From contig JADEXA010000015.1 of the NCBI GenBank assembly GCA_015207365.1, positions 53,497 to 117,496 of the forward strand: a stretch of 64,000 bases of DNA, in the 5' to 3' direction. This document shows, piece by piece, positions 8,731 to 18,633 of this stretch. Every line of letters starts with the position of its first letter. Within the stretch, counting starts at the first letter, position 1. A program made the translations under genes and the position numbers. The DNA comes from Vacuolonema iberomarrocanum LEGE 07170. GTDB taxonomy: Bacteria; Cyanobacteriota; Cyanobacteriia; Elainellales; Elainellaceae. The notes beneath the pieces were generated by a model. The model did not search any database. It saw only the letters and a list, made by a program, of their open reading frames with translations, and was not told the origin of the DNA.

Positions 8731-8955
8731 TCAACTCGTATGCTCCAGATGAACCCTGTGACGGCTAGATTCCCATGCATGAATCAGAGCGCGGATAACC
8801 GCTTGCTTATTTGGAGATAAGGCTTGGGAGAGCAAGGTCTCCAGTTCAGATGCTTCACTCAGAGGATACCTCGAAAAACCAAAACTCGATGCTTTTTCAT
8901 GAGACCCATAGAAGGAGCCTCTCAGATTTTTCTCGGAACGATCTGCATGAAGCAT
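8731..8955 (-). CDS. Small hypothetical protein upstream of the pentapeptide-repeat gene
   Basis: A 74-residue soluble protein, unrecognised. The segment from GSFYGSHEKASSFGFSRYPL to LSPNKQAVIRALIHAWESS looks like a real small domain ending in an amphipathic helix. It ends three bases before the next gene on the same strand, suggesting translational coupling. The only ATG, at 8955, overlaps by nine bases the start of the divergent gene at 8947, so the true start may lie a little further in, at a non-ATG codon. Confidence 0.6.
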   Translation of the reverse strand: MLHADRSEKNLRGSFYGSHEKASSFGFSRYPLSEASELETLLSQALSPNKQAVIRALIHAWESSRHRVHLEHTS

Positions 8956-9174
8956 GACAAACCTACTAGAACACTACACTACAATGCGCAAACGAAGGAA
9001 CTATCCTTTTTTGAACGATTAAAACAGGAAGCAATTAAAACAGGATATACCTACTTAAACAGCACCCCACAAGAACGTCAAACGACGAAAATATCTCGCG
9101 AAGATGCATCCTTCTATGTGTTAGAACAGTGTAGTTCCAACAAAGCCGCCATCCCAACAGGGAATTTACGGTAA
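8947..9174 (+). CDS. Small hypothetical protein, divergent
   Basis: A 75-residue protein taken from the ATG at 8947. It is polar, and the core TLHYNAQTKELSFFERLKQE and REDASFYVLEQC look like real coding sequence. A longer in-frame opening from 8824 would run antisense through the neighbouring gene and is less likely. No clear ribosome-binding site. Function unknown. Confidence 0.45.
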   Translation: MKHDKPTRTLHYNAQTKELSFFERLKQEAIKTGYTYLNSTPQERQTTKISREDASFYVLEQCSSNKAAIPTGNLR

Positions 9175-9465
9175 CGGGACTTACCTATTCCTATAATTAT
9201 ATAGCTCTTTTCCCTGCGGAATCACATCCCCTCGGCATACAGATTTATAAAGTCTTCAAGAACCAGAGCTAATGGCTGCACCTGCGAAAAGCACTACCTT
9301 TCTGACTAGGCTTACCTTTTCCTCTATTGTGGCAGGCTAGGGAGCGATCGCCCTCTGCCATCTATCCGGTTGACTCTCCCCATTTGGGTGGGTTCTCGAC
9401 ACCTTACTTTATCTAACAAACGAGAGAGAGGTTGAACTTGCGTATATTTTAATACTCTGACTTTA

Positions 9466-11370
9466 TTAGAATAGAAGCTTTGAGGCTAATTGTACCTGTC
9501 CCAGCGGGACCTCGGCAAATCCACTGTCGGATGGGAGATAGCGCGGCAGTTGGGCGAGACGGATCAGTGTTTGCTGGGGAAACTGCTCGGTGGGCATAGG
9601 TTGCCCTTGTTCGTAGCGGTTGTGAACAAGGTAGCGTTGAGCGATTTGCAGGTCGGCGAGGGACTGGGTCAGGCGTTGGGCTTCAGCGAGAATAGCAGAA
9701 TGAGCCTGAGCCACGCCAATGAATTCGGTGTGACGGGGGTCTTGCAGTTTTTTCTGTGCCTGCATGACGCGCTTGCGCAGGGTGCGGAGGCGTCCCATAA
9801 ACTCGACGCGCCCGACGACATCCTGGTACTTGATCCAGAGTTTGAAGATCCAGGCTAGCCAGTCGCCGAGTGCTGTGGGCATTTCCAGGAAGCGGAGCAG
9901 GTGCCCGGTGGGAGCTGTGTCGAGGATGATGAGATCCTGATCGCCGCTCTCTAAGCGTTCCATAATGCTGAGCAGCGAGAGCATTTCGTCGATGCCAGGG
10001 AGTGCCTGGGAGACGATTTGCCGCCATGCTTCAGGGCCATAGGCAACTTGCAGGTTTTCGTCGCCAGTGTCGCCACTCATGATTTCTGCGAGCTCCCACA
10101 GATAGTCTTCACGAAACTGATTGAGTAAGGCGTCGGCATCAATTTCCTGGGCGCTGAGGTTGGGACGAAGGTCAATTGGGTTATGCCCCAGGGATTGGCC
10201 GAAGGCGTCGCCAAGGGAGTGGGCAGGGTCGATGGAGATGACACGAATCGCGTGGTCGGGGTGGCGATCGCTCATACCCCAGGCGATCGCTGCGGCTACC
10301 GTGGTTTTACCTACACCCCCCTTGCCTCCGACGATGACCAGCCGATGACCTGTTTCAATGAGGTCAGGGAAGGTTGGTTCGTAACGGGGCGGCATCTGGA
10401 AATCCAGAGAGGGAGCTGGCGTTGCGCCCGCAACAGCCAGCGCAGGCGTCAGGGTTTGCATCAGGTGGTCGAGGGCCTCGTTGCCGACGGGTTCGCGGTC
10501 TCGCTGGGCTACGGCAATCAAGGGTTTGTCGAGGGCGATCGCCTGAAACTTTTCTAGGATATGGTTCTGTTCGAGCAGGCGATCGGTATCGGCATTGGCC
10601 GTCAGCATATGATTTAGAAAAATGCCACCGATGGGGATTTGGAGGCGATCGAGGGACTCCATCATGCGACGGGTTTCAAACCAGCTCATGGGTTCGGGTA
10701 TAGCCACGATGAGGCAGGCGGTATGGGCGCTGTCTTGCAGCAACTTGCGTCCGGCCTGGAGGTGCGATCGCATGTCTTCTAAAAATGCGTCTGCTTCATC
10801 ATCCTGATGCCGTCCGGCAAAGCTTTCGCTGATCACCCGGTGTTTTTCTTGAAACAGGTTCAGCGCATTCAAAAACTCATCTAGAAAATCCATCAAGCCG
10901 AATAAATTAAGGGTGTGACCACTCGGGGCCATGTCGACGATGACGCGATTGATGTTGTCTTCGCGCAGGATGCGTTGGATTTCCAAGATGCCCATCAACT
11001 CGTTCAAGCCGGGCCAGCTTAAATCCCAAACTGGGGTCAAATCTTCCCCGGCTACAAAGCTGCCACGTTCGACCAGTAGCTCTAGAACCTTGCCGTAACG
11101 CGCTTTAAAGTTTTTTAAGAGGCGATCGGCGTCCAATGCCTGCACTTGAAGATTGGGGCGATCGGGTAGCAACTGGGGCTTGTCTTCGACCGGCACTTGC
11201 AGCACATCACCAAGGGAATGGGCCGGATCCGTCGACAGCAGCAGTAACCGTTCCTGAGGAAACTGCTCAGCCCAGGCGCGCGCAAAACCGCAGGAGAGTG
11301 TGGTTTTGCCCACACCACCTTTGCCGCTAAACATGGCCAATTGTAAGGGGGTAAATGGGGTCAGTCTCAA
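9466..11370 (-). CDS. Two-domain ArsA/GET3-family ATPase
   Basis: 634 residues made of two tandem ArsA-type P-loop ATPase halves. The first has FSGKGGVGKTT near residues 14-24 and the second has GGKGGVGKTT near 348-357, each followed by a DPAHSLGD switch motif and an IVDMAPSGHT or ILDTAPTGHL switch II. This internal duplication matches bacterial ArsA, whereas eukaryotic GET3 is a single-domain dimer. No arsB, arsC or arsD lies nearby, so arsenite export is not supported. A role in delivery of membrane proteins or metalloid handling remains open. The start is a TTG at 11370, preceded by GGGAGATTCCCT. It is divergent from the Cdc48-like gene. Confidence 0.88.
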   Translation of the reverse strand: MRLTPFTPLQLAMFSGKGGVGKTTLSCGFARAWAEQFPQERLLLLSTDPAHSLGDVLQVPVEDKPQLLPDRPNLQVQALDADRLLKNFKARYGKVLELLVERGSFVAGEDLTPVWDLSWPGLNELMGILEIQRILREDNINRVIVDMAPSGHTLNLFGLMDFLDEFLNALNLFQEKHRVISESFAGRHQDDEADAFLEDMRSHLQAGRKLLQDSAHTACLIVAIPEPMSWFETRRMMESLDRLQIPIGGIFLNHMLTANADTDRLLEQNHILEKFQAIALDKPLIAVAQRDREPVGNEALDHLMQTLTPALAVAGATPAPSLDFQMPPRYEPTFPDLIETGHRLVIVGGKGGVGKTTVAAAIAWGMSDRHPDHAIRVISIDPAHSLGDAFGQSLGHNPIDLRPNLSAQEIDADALLNQFREDYLWELAEIMSGDTGDENLQVAYGPEAWRQIVSQALPGIDEMLSLLSIMERLESGDQDLIILDTAPTGHLLRFLEMPTALGDWLAWIFKLWIKYQDVVGRVEFMGRLRTLRKRVMQAQKKLQDPRHTEFIGVAQAHSAILAEAQRLTQSLADLQIAQRYLVHNRYEQGQPMPTEQFPQQTLIRLAQLPRYLPSDSGFAEVPLGQVQLASKLLF

Positions 11371-11585
11371 AGGGAATCTCCCAAAGTGTGGGTGGAGGAG
11401 TGAATCGAGGGGACGTTGCTACTATCCTATTCTTCTGCGAAGGGTTCGGCCTTCAGGGGAAATGGTGCGATAAAACTTGCGACAAAAAGTAACGCGGGCG
11501 TTGTTGTTTCGCGATAGCTCTGTCCTGTGAACGGGAATACTACGCTGAAGAGAGAATTGATGCTGCCTAACCCCACATACAACTT

Positions 11586-13436
11586 ATGAGTGATTTATTC
11601 AAAGGCTTTGAACAACTGCTGGAATTGGCAAAAACCCTGGAAGAAAAAGCAGAAAAGGGAGAGCTGAAGACCAATATCCAGATCAACTCCCGGTCTATGA
11701 GCAATATTCCGCAACAGGGCAGCCGTCCGGGAGGTGTTGGCACAAGCCGCATTCGCACAAACCCCTCTGATGATTCCCCAGATGAGCGGGTGATTATCAC
11801 ACCCCCGCCTGGAGAGGGGACGAATGCGGGCGAAGCCGGAGAAGCGGCAGCCGACCAGCCCTCCTTAAAGGATGTTGGGGGATTAGGGCCAGTCCTGCAG
11901 GAGTTGCGGGAATTGGTGGAAATTCCGCTAAAACGACCGGATTTATTAAAAAAGCTGGGGCTGGAGCCAACCCGTGGGGTGTTGCTCGTTGGCCCGCCAG
12001 GAACGGGGAAAACGCTGACAGCACGGGCACTGGCGGAAGAGATGGGTGTAAATTACATCGCTCTCGTTGGTCCCGAAATTATGGGGAAATACTACGGCGA
12101 AGCCGAAGGTAAGCTACGGGGCGTCTTCGAAAAGGCGATGAAAGCGGCTCCTTGTTTAGTGTTTATTGATGAGATTGACAGTCTTGCTCCCGATCGCAAT
12201 AAGGTCGAAGGAGAAGTCGAAAAGCGGGTCGTTGCTCAGCTGCTCAGCCTCATGGATGGGTTTGCGAATACTACCGGGGTCGTGGTGCTAGCGGCAACCA
12301 ATCGCCCTGATCATATTGATGGAGCCTTGCGGCGACCGGGGCGTTTCGACCGGGAGGTGCATTTCCGGGTTCCCGACCGTGATGGGCGCTTGGAAATTCT
12401 GACGATTCAAACTCGCGCGATGCCGCTGGATGACACGGTGGATCTGGCGGCGATCGCTGATTTCGCGGTAGGTATGGTTGGGGCAGACCTGAAGGCCCTC
12501 TGCCAGAAAGCCGCTTATACAGCCCTGCGCCGTCAGGTCCCTTCCCTAGATGCTCCCATCCCCGACACGATGACCGTTGAGCAAGGAGACTTTTTGCAAG
12601 CCATCCAGGCGATTAAGCCTTCGGCCTTGCGCGCCATTGAAGTGGAATCGCCAAACGTCAACTGGGACGACATTGGTGGTCTAGAACGCGTTAAGCAAAA
12701 GCTGCAAGAATCGGTGGAAGGAGCATTGCTCTATCCCGAGTTATATCAACAGACAAAGGCGAAGGCTCCCCAGGGCATTCTGCTTTGGGGCCCACCAGGA
12801 ACGGGCAAAACCTTGCTGGCTAAGGCGATCGCCACCCAGGCTCGAGCCAACTTCATCGCTGTCAACGGTCCCGAATTGCTGAGCAAATGGGTCGGTGCGG
12901 CAGAACAGGCCGTGCGCGAACTGTTCATTAAAGCACGGCAGGCCTCTCCCTGTGTCGTGTTTGTGGATGAGCTGGACACTCTGGCTCCGGCACGGGGCAA
13001 GTTCTCCGGCGATTCAGGAGTGAGCGATCGCGTCGTTGGGCAACTGCTCACTGAGCTGGACGGTTTGCAATCGGCAACCAACGTGCTGCTCGTCGGCGCA
13101 ACCAACCGTCCCGATGCTCTCGATCCGGCCTTGCTCCGAGCCGGACGCCTGGATTTGCAAATGAAAATTGATCTCCCCGATGCCGACAGCCGTCTGGCGA
13201 TCCTCCAAGTTCACAACCAGGATCGTCCACTTTCCGATGTAGATTTAGTCGCCCTGGCAGCCTCAACCGATGGCTGGAACGGCGCAGATCTCGCGCTCTT
13301 AAGTAACCAGGCAGCTTTGGAAGCCGTGCGTCGTTTCCGTGCCTCCGGCGAAGCCGACCCGACAACCCTGCAGATCACAGCGGATGACATTGCCGTGGCC
13401 TATGAGTTGCTGGCAGAGCAAAAACAACAGCAGTAG
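11586..13436 (+). CDS. Cdc48/VCP-like ATPase with two AAA domains
   Basis: A 616-residue AAA protein. A helical, charged N-terminal region (1-90) precedes AAA domain 1 (Walker A GPPGTGKT at 136-143, Walker B LVFIDEIDSL, arginine finger in RRPGRFDRE). AAA domain 2 follows (Walker A GPPGTGKT near 402-409, VVFVDELDTL, LLRAGRLD). This tandem arrangement is that of Cdc48/VAT unfoldases. The short N-terminus does not look like the double-psi barrel of Cdc48, so its substrate adaptor is unknown. It probably unfolds or extracts proteins using ATP as a hexamer. It stands divergent from the ArsA-type ATPase with a 215-bp shared upstream region. Confidence 0.9.
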   Translation: MSDLFKGFEQLLELAKTLEEKAEKGELKTNIQINSRSMSNIPQQGSRPGGVGTSRIRTNPSDDSPDERVIITPPPGEGTNAGEAGEAAADQPSLKDVGGLGPVLQELRELVEIPLKRPDLLKKLGLEPTRGVLLVGPPGTGKTLTARALAEEMGVNYIALVGPEIMGKYYGEAEGKLRGVFEKAMKAAPCLVFIDEIDSLAPDRNKVEGEVEKRVVAQLLSLMDGFANTTGVVVLAATNRPDHIDGALRRPGRFDREVHFRVPDRDGRLEILTIQTRAMPLDDTVDLAAIADFAVGMVGADLKALCQKAAYTALRRQVPSLDAPIPDTMTVEQGDFLQAIQAIKPSALRAIEVESPNVNWDDIGGLERVKQKLQESVEGALLYPELYQQTKAKAPQGILLWGPPGTGKTLLAKAIATQARANFIAVNGPELLSKWVGAAEQAVRELFIKARQASPCVVFVDELDTLAPARGKFSGDSGVSDRVVGQLLTELDGLQSATNVLLVGATNRPDALDPALLRAGRLDLQMKIDLPDADSRLAILQVHNQDRPLSDVDLVALAASTDGWNGADLALLSNQAALEAVRRFRASGEADPTTLQITADDIAVAYELLAEQKQQQ

Positions 13437-13521
13437 TGGAAGAGGGCATAGATGGGTGGATGAGTCGATGGGGCAAAGGGTGGATGAAATCTAATATCCA
13501 AAATTGACATGAGGTGATGCA

Positions 13522-13782
13522 ATGAATGAGGTCACACCGGATCCGGTAAAGCAAGAAGCCTTGATGGCTTTGATGGCGAGTTTTGTGGCGCAGGGGCATT
13601 CCCAAGACTATGCGAAGCATATGGCGATCGCTACCATTTTTCAGGCCGACCTGGAACTGCGAAATGCCCAACTGAATCGCCTCTTGGGTTGGCTAAAGCA
13701 AGACCACAGCGATCTTTACTCGGAAGCACTGAAGCTAACTGAAAATACCCGCATCGAGTTCGAGCAACGGCTACAGAGATAA
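13522..13782 (+). CDS. Small hypothetical helical protein
   Basis: 86 residues, soluble, predicted to be mostly helical and acidic-to-neutral (MNEVTPDPVKQEALMALMAS, then GHSQDYAKHM). Family not recognised. It follows the Cdc48-like gene by 85 bases on the same strand and ATGAGGTGATGCA precedes its ATG, so it is probably translated from the same or an adjacent transcript. A partner role for the AAA protein is possible but unsupported. Confidence 0.6.
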   Translation: MNEVTPDPVKQEALMALMASFVAQGHSQDYAKHMAIATIFQADLELRNAQLNRLLGWLKQDHSDLYSEALKLTENTRIEFEQRLQR

Positions 13783-13800
13783 AGGCAGACTGGATTGGGC

Positions 13801-15369
13801 TCAATCACTGGGAGTTGGTTTGGTGGGATTGCCCGTATTTCTTGTGCGTACAACCTTGCTGAGCACATCGAACCAGAAATTTGACCCCATGGCGATCGCC
13901 AATCCCGTCACAATCCATCCAGCGATAATGCGCGGAACCATTAACCAGCGGTTGGCGTCGGGCGGTAACTGTTGACTGCGATTGGCTTCCCCCCAGCCAA
14001 TAGGTAGGGGAAGGTCACCCAGGGCTTCGCTCATCGTCGTTCTGACCCGGTCCAGTTCACTGTCTGAACGAATGGGTGGAGCGGTTGGAGCGCTGGGTGT
14101 AGCCTGAGCGACGGTTCCCGTCGGTAGAGCGCCCGCGTCAGGGGCGGGTGTCCCCAAGGGTGGAAAGGGATTGGGAACCTCCGTATCTGGGGGGAGGGTA
14201 GGATCAAGGGTCGATCCAGGTGCCTGGGGGCGAACCAACTGATCGGCACTCTGGATGATGGCATTGCGGAGAGCCGTATCCTGTGCGAACCGCTCCACCA
14301 TCAAAAATGCATCAGAATTGGTGGAAATAGCAGTCAAGATGCCCAGGGTAATGGCCACGCCTTTAGCATTGCGGCGATAGACCCCTGACGCCCTATCCAT
14401 TGAGCTATTAAACCAATTTTCGATTTCTAGACCCAGTTGGTTAACGCCATCGGTGAGGTTATCGACTCGCAGTTGCACCTGTTCTGCGAGAGCCAGGATA
14501 TTGCGACGCAGGTTAGGGGGAATATATTTCACCCCTTCGCGCATTTCCAAGACGACTTCGAGCAACTCTGGAGGAATGTCTGTTCGGTCTTCGATGACCA
14601 GCCCTAAGATGTCGTAAATTGTCGGCTCGACCCGTCGTTGCAGCACGGTTTGACGGAGAAAAGGTAGCCGTGCCCGGATAATCTCCTGGCTGAAGTTGTT
14701 CTGGTTGAGGAAAATTTCGGTGTTGTCGAGGAACTGCGCCAACTGCGCGATCGCCTCATCCAACGCCTGCGATAGCCGAACTCGGTTGCCAGTGAAATTA
14801 TCGGTAATCTCGCGTAATTGCCGGTGCAACCCCTCAAATTCAGCGGCCAATACCGAATCATCGCCGAGGCTGTTGCGAAGCGATTCGAGAATGCCCTCAA
14901 TCATCTCCAGGCGCTCGCGGCAAAACTGCTTCAGGAGAAGTTCGCTCGATTTCTGAGCGGCTACATCAACGCCCAGTTGTTGCATTAGCGCATCCGCAAA
15001 TGCCCGCGACGGAATGTAGGAGGGGCCGGTCTTCTCGCCACCAAAAGTCTCTTTCGTCCCCGTCAAGGCTCGATAGGTCACGCCTAGACTTTGGATAATA
15101 CCCCGAAAGAATTGAGGCAGAATGCCCTTTGCTTCTTGATTCAGCGCTTTGATGAGAGGGCTTTTATAAAACTCATCGACAAACGTTTGATGAGCGGCGC
15201 TACTCGTTCGCCCCCCCAGCATGAGGTTTTCAATGGAGAGCTTGAGATGCTCTGCCCGCCACTGCAGCACCGTCGTCAGCAGCTCCTGCACTTCAGATGC
15301 CAGTAGGCTCAGGATGAGGAAAACAAAGATTAGCCCAAGCGCAATATCAAGGATGAGCGGTAGACCCAT
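13801..15369 (-). CDS. Membrane protein of unknown function with N- and C-terminal transmembrane segments
   Basis: About 522 residues from the ATG at 15369, which has GAAGCAGGA eight bases upstream; a longer frame from 15462 adds an unlikely N-terminus. An N-terminal membrane helix (LILDIALGLIFVFLILSLLA) is followed by a long, mostly helical, charged region and a further hydrophobic segment near GVAITLGILTAIS. A Pro/Thr/Ala-rich linker leads to a final helix ending GSNFWFDVLSKVV. The FWFDxLxK ending is common in bacterial membrane proteins of unknown role. It is convergent with the small gene at 13522. Confidence 0.75.
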   Translation of the reverse strand: MGLPLILDIALGLIFVFLILSLLASEVQELLTTVLQWRAEHLKLSIENLMLGGRTSSAAHQTFVDEFYKSPLIKALNQEAKGILPQFFRGIIQSLGVTYRALTGTKETFGGEKTGPSYIPSRAFADALMQQLGVDVAAQKSSELLLKQFCRERLEMIEGILESLRNSLGDDSVLAAEFEGLHRQLREITDNFTGNRVRLSQALDEAIAQLAQFLDNTEIFLNQNNFSQEIIRARLPFLRQTVLQRRVEPTIYDILGLVIEDRTDIPPELLEVVLEMREGVKYIPPNLRRNILALAEQVQLRVDNLTDGVNQLGLEIENWFNSSMDRASGVYRRNAKGVAITLGILTAISTNSDAFLMVERFAQDTALRNAIIQSADQLVRPQAPGSTLDPTLPPDTEVPNPFPPLGTPAPDAGALPTGTVAQATPSAPTAPPIRSDSELDRVRTTMSEALGDLPLPIGWGEANRSQQLPPDANRWLMVPRIIAGWIVTGLAIAMGSNFWFDVLSKVVRTRNTGNPTKPTPSD

Positions 15370-15572
15370 GAGAAATCCTGCTTCACATTGCGGAGGTTCC
15401 TTAGAGATCGACTGGAAGGGCTCGACAGAGCTTGCCAGCAAAAATCCCAAAAACCCTACCACGAGGACATCTCACGATACAACAACTTCTGGCGATCGCA
15501 TCCAAAAAGTTTGAGTTCTTTGCACGGTTGCATCTACGCAAAACGCCGGTCTAGCTTACCTGACGGTGCCTC

Positions 15573-15770
15573 TTACTGTGCCACGGTTGCGATGCGTGAA
15601 AATAATCCATCGACAGAGTCAGATTGCCAATGCTGCCCGACCAGCAGTTGCGCGGTGTGCGGGACGGAGAAGTTTGGCATTTCCTGATGGCAATGAGGGC
15701 AAAACCAGTAGACATTACTGTGGCGAATATGTCTAAGGAGTGGTTCCGAGCAGCATGGACAGTTATTCAT
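15573..15770 (-). CDS. Small zinc-ribbon-like protein
   Basis: 65 residues. The cysteines of CPCC near the N-terminus and the CPHC pair in WFCPHCHQEMP form a typical four-cysteine zinc-ribbon arrangement. Similar short proteins are, from memory, common in cyanobacteria. The ATG at 15770 has no strong ribosome-binding site. Function unknown; it may bind nucleic acid or a protein partner. Confidence 0.65.
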   Translation of the reverse strand: MNNCPCCSEPLLRHIRHSNVYWFCPHCHQEMPNFSVPHTAQLLVGQHWQSDSVDGLFSRIATVAQ

Positions 15771-16979
15771 AATTCATACCAACGGAGTGATTTTAAAGAG
15801 CGGGATCTCAGGTCATTGCCCAAAAAGGTTGGGGTGCACTGGGCGATCGCAAATCTAGGAGAACCATCGACTTGGGGAGGCGATCGTCGTTCATGGGAAA
15901 AATACGTTATCTCAATCACTAATGGCTTTATTGAACATGCTCTTAACAGGAAAAGTAGTATCTTCGAAAACCAATTTGTAATTAATTGACTCAAATCAGA
16001 TTTTGTTTCTTTTAATGACGATAGCTTGGTAAGCTCTAATCAATCTCAGAAGCTTGAATCTTTACCGAATGTATTGAGTGAGCGGATCTTTTCAAAACCT
16101 ATTAACCAACACAGCTAATCCTAGCTAATGCTAACGTTGTCCTACGAAAGCAACCAGAAAGCCTATCTTTATCATGGATTGCACTACAGCAACAGACTTA
16201 AGATTTTTTAGAGATCACCATCTATAAGATAGTGCTTGAGCCCAAAAATTCAGCATAAAACTGTCATGCATCTAATGCTTTTCTAAATGCATTGAAGGCT
16301 TTTTGAATTCCTCAATGGGTGATAATCTTTTGCCGATTTTTTGTTATCCCATTAAACAGCTTGAGACGTCTATTAGAGTTTATGCTCAACCAAAAATGTT
16401 AATGATGAGAATAATCAAGCAAAAACTCTATAAGAAAGGGAATTAGCATCGAATCAAACGCAAAAACGTAAAGCTATGCAGAACTCTCTATACTTATTAT
16501 TAAAATAGAAGTTGCAAGGTAAGCAATAAACCTAAAGGGAACGTTACAAAAGTAATAAATGCTTTACATTGGCTTCCAATTCCCTTATTTATGACGTAGA
16601 TCGCCTTGTGCTTGCGGGATATTTTAGCGATCGTGTAGTGCCCTAAACCCTTGCGGGTAATAAATTACGGCTATTTTCTAATAGCTGTTCATATCATTAC
16701 CTATGACTTATAGCCGTATAACGATGATCGGTGGGTCTGGTAGGGTGGCTCACTATGTGACAGTGATGTGTGCTGAAAACGACTGCAAACGAAGCATAAA
16801 AACACAGAATTCCCATAGAGTCTTCTATAGGGTGAAGAGACTCAATTAACAGAAAGTAACTTCAGCTACTAAAAAATGTTGTGGATGATTTCAGTGAAAA
16901 TTGTTGCATCTCCGTATTGAAGAATAGGTGATTCAGACTAGAGCGAAACAACAAATCGATCTGCGAATCGATCGTTCGT
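15771..16979. other. 1.2-kb AT-rich region without a supported gene
   Basis: An open frame runs on the plus strand to 15989, but its 5' part is antisense to the zinc-ribbon gene and the product is unrecognised. The remainder is AT-rich and free of long frames. At about 16668-16720 TTACGGCTAT and ATAGCCGTAT can pair across a roughly 35-nt loop, which could belong to a structured RNA, but I cannot assign it. Nothing else is seen. Confidence 0.4.
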
Positions 16980-17771
16980 TTAAATCACAATTTCATCAAT
17001 TTCATCCAAAGATGGAACTGCATCGTTTGTTGGAGAGCTAGAGCGGATGCGCTGGCAGCGTATAGCAAAGGGACAGTGAGAACAGCGATCGCTACCTTCG
17101 GCTACTTGGGGTAACGAGTTTCTTGTCTCAAACTGGTGCAAATAAGCTGTCAAAGTCATCAAAATTTGCTGTAATTCTTGCCGAGTTTGTTCGTGAGTAT
17201 CTCGATTGTAAGGAAATTTTAGGTGAGTGGGTGGTGCCTCGGTTTGCGCTACATGAGGGCGAACAAACCAGTAGCTCAGCGTAATTTGTTCCGGGGAGTA
17301 GTTGCTGGTTTCTGCTAACACAAAGGGATAGAGCTTGTGCTGCCAATTGTCTTTGAGGATCGCTGGCGAAGGAACAGTCGCATAGATTTTCCAATCGAGA
17401 ATTTCTGCCTGATCGGGTTCTAGAATGAGCAGGTCGTAGACCACGGTAAGCAAGAAGCTGTCGAGGGGAAGGGTGCGTCGATGCTCACTCTGGCGAAACT
17501 GGACGCGATCGCGCCGCAGCACTTCTGGAGCTGAGGCCAGAAACCGCTCCACGGCATCATAGATTTGGGCTTCTTCCTGGGAGGATCGCTGCATAGGGGC
17601 GATCGCCAGCCCCAATTCCCGCTGCTGCATCAGCAAATGAAAGCGATCGCCCAGGGTCAGGGCCGCTTGCTGGTCGGGGTTGGGCGGCACACTCAACTGT
17701 TCCAGATAGGTGTGCTGAAACCGCCGAGGGCAGTATGCCAGCGTGTTGAGTTGCCCTTGGGAGATTTGCAT
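16980..17771 (-). CDS. RecB-like PD-(D/E)XK nuclease with probable iron-sulfur cluster
   Basis: 263 residues. The N-terminal YCPRRFQHTYL and G-x-x-H-like GDRFHLLMQ segments, and the EILDWKIY motif (Asp, then Lys of the D-x-K core), match the RecB/Cas4 exonuclease superfamily. One cysteine near residue 14 and three in CSHCPFAIRC near the C-terminus have the spacing of the 4Fe-4S cluster of AddB and Cas4 nucleases. No cas gene, helicase or CRISPR repeat is nearby, so it is a stand-alone member, probably for DNA repair. Confidence 0.82.
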   Translation of the reverse strand: MQISQGQLNTLAYCPRRFQHTYLEQLSVPPNPDQQAALTLGDRFHLLMQQRELGLAIAPMQRSSQEEAQIYDAVERFLASAPEVLRRDRVQFRQSEHRRTLPLDSFLLTVVYDLLILEPDQAEILDWKIYATVPSPAILKDNWQHKLYPFVLAETSNYSPEQITLSYWFVRPHVAQTEAPPTHLKFPYNRDTHEQTRQELQQILMTLTAYLHQFETRNSLPQVAEGSDRCSHCPFAIRCQRIRSSSPTNDAVPSLDEIDEIVI

Positions 17772-17944
17772 CCTCCTGATCCTCGTATCTATATGACAGG
17801 ACGGTTGATAGAGCGGATACGGCTAACAGAGTGAACCAGAACCCTTGCCCTTATCTATTGTCAGTTGTTATTCCCAGGAAAGTTCTAGAAATACCGCTCA
17901 AATGCAACCTCGGTGGCAGAATATGGAATGGTAGAGTCAACTGC

Positions 17945-17958
17945 GTAACACCCGTTAC
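17945..17958 (+). promoter_or_regulatory. NtcA-binding box upstream of glnB
   Basis: GTAACACCCGTTAC is a perfect GTA-N8-TAC palindrome, the consensus for the nitrogen regulator NtcA. Twenty-two bases after it begins a TACAAG hexamer that could serve as the -10, the spacing of NtcA-activated promoters. It lies 76 bases before the glnB start. Confidence 0.8.
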
Positions 17959-18024
17959 AATTAGCCGCTTCTGACAGTGTTACAAGTCATGCTGGTGTGC
18001 GGGTTGCTAACCGATTAGGAGTGA

Positions 18025-18372
<348 letters not shown>

Positions 18373-18542
18373 GTCGGCTTCCTGAGATCAATCAGGCTTG
18401 GGGCATGCTCCATCTAGCCAATGCATCAAGCATGGCGAACTGGTAGGACGTAAAGCCAAGACCCATGTGGAAAGTACGATCTCTTTAATGAGCTGTCAAA
18501 ACCGAGAATTAGGGTGTGCGTAGATTGGGTTGGGCAATGTGA

Positions 18543-18589
18543 AATCCAACAATGGCAAGTGTTCTGAACGACAACTGTTGTGTTGGATT
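18543..18589. repeat. Imperfect inverted repeat between glnB and rdgB
   Basis: AATCCAACA at 18543-18551 is matched by TGTTGGATT at 18581-18589, and the flanking sequence (GTAGATTGGG against CCCTAATCT) extends the similarity loosely. It is probably a decayed palindromic repeat between the convergent glnB and rdgB genes. Confidence 0.4.
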
Positions 18590-18633
18590 GCACGAACACT
18601 ACCCTAATCTGCCCATTGAAGGATGACGCTGCA

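Noticed and set aside
15624..15989. Plus-strand open frame of 121 codons
   Set aside because: Its first half is antisense to the zinc-ribbon gene and the rest has no recognisable protein pattern or ribosome-binding site.
16980..17771. Possible Cas4 and thus a CRISPR locus
   Set aside because: No repeat array and no other cas gene in the window; the protein fits the wider RecB-like iron-sulfur nuclease group.
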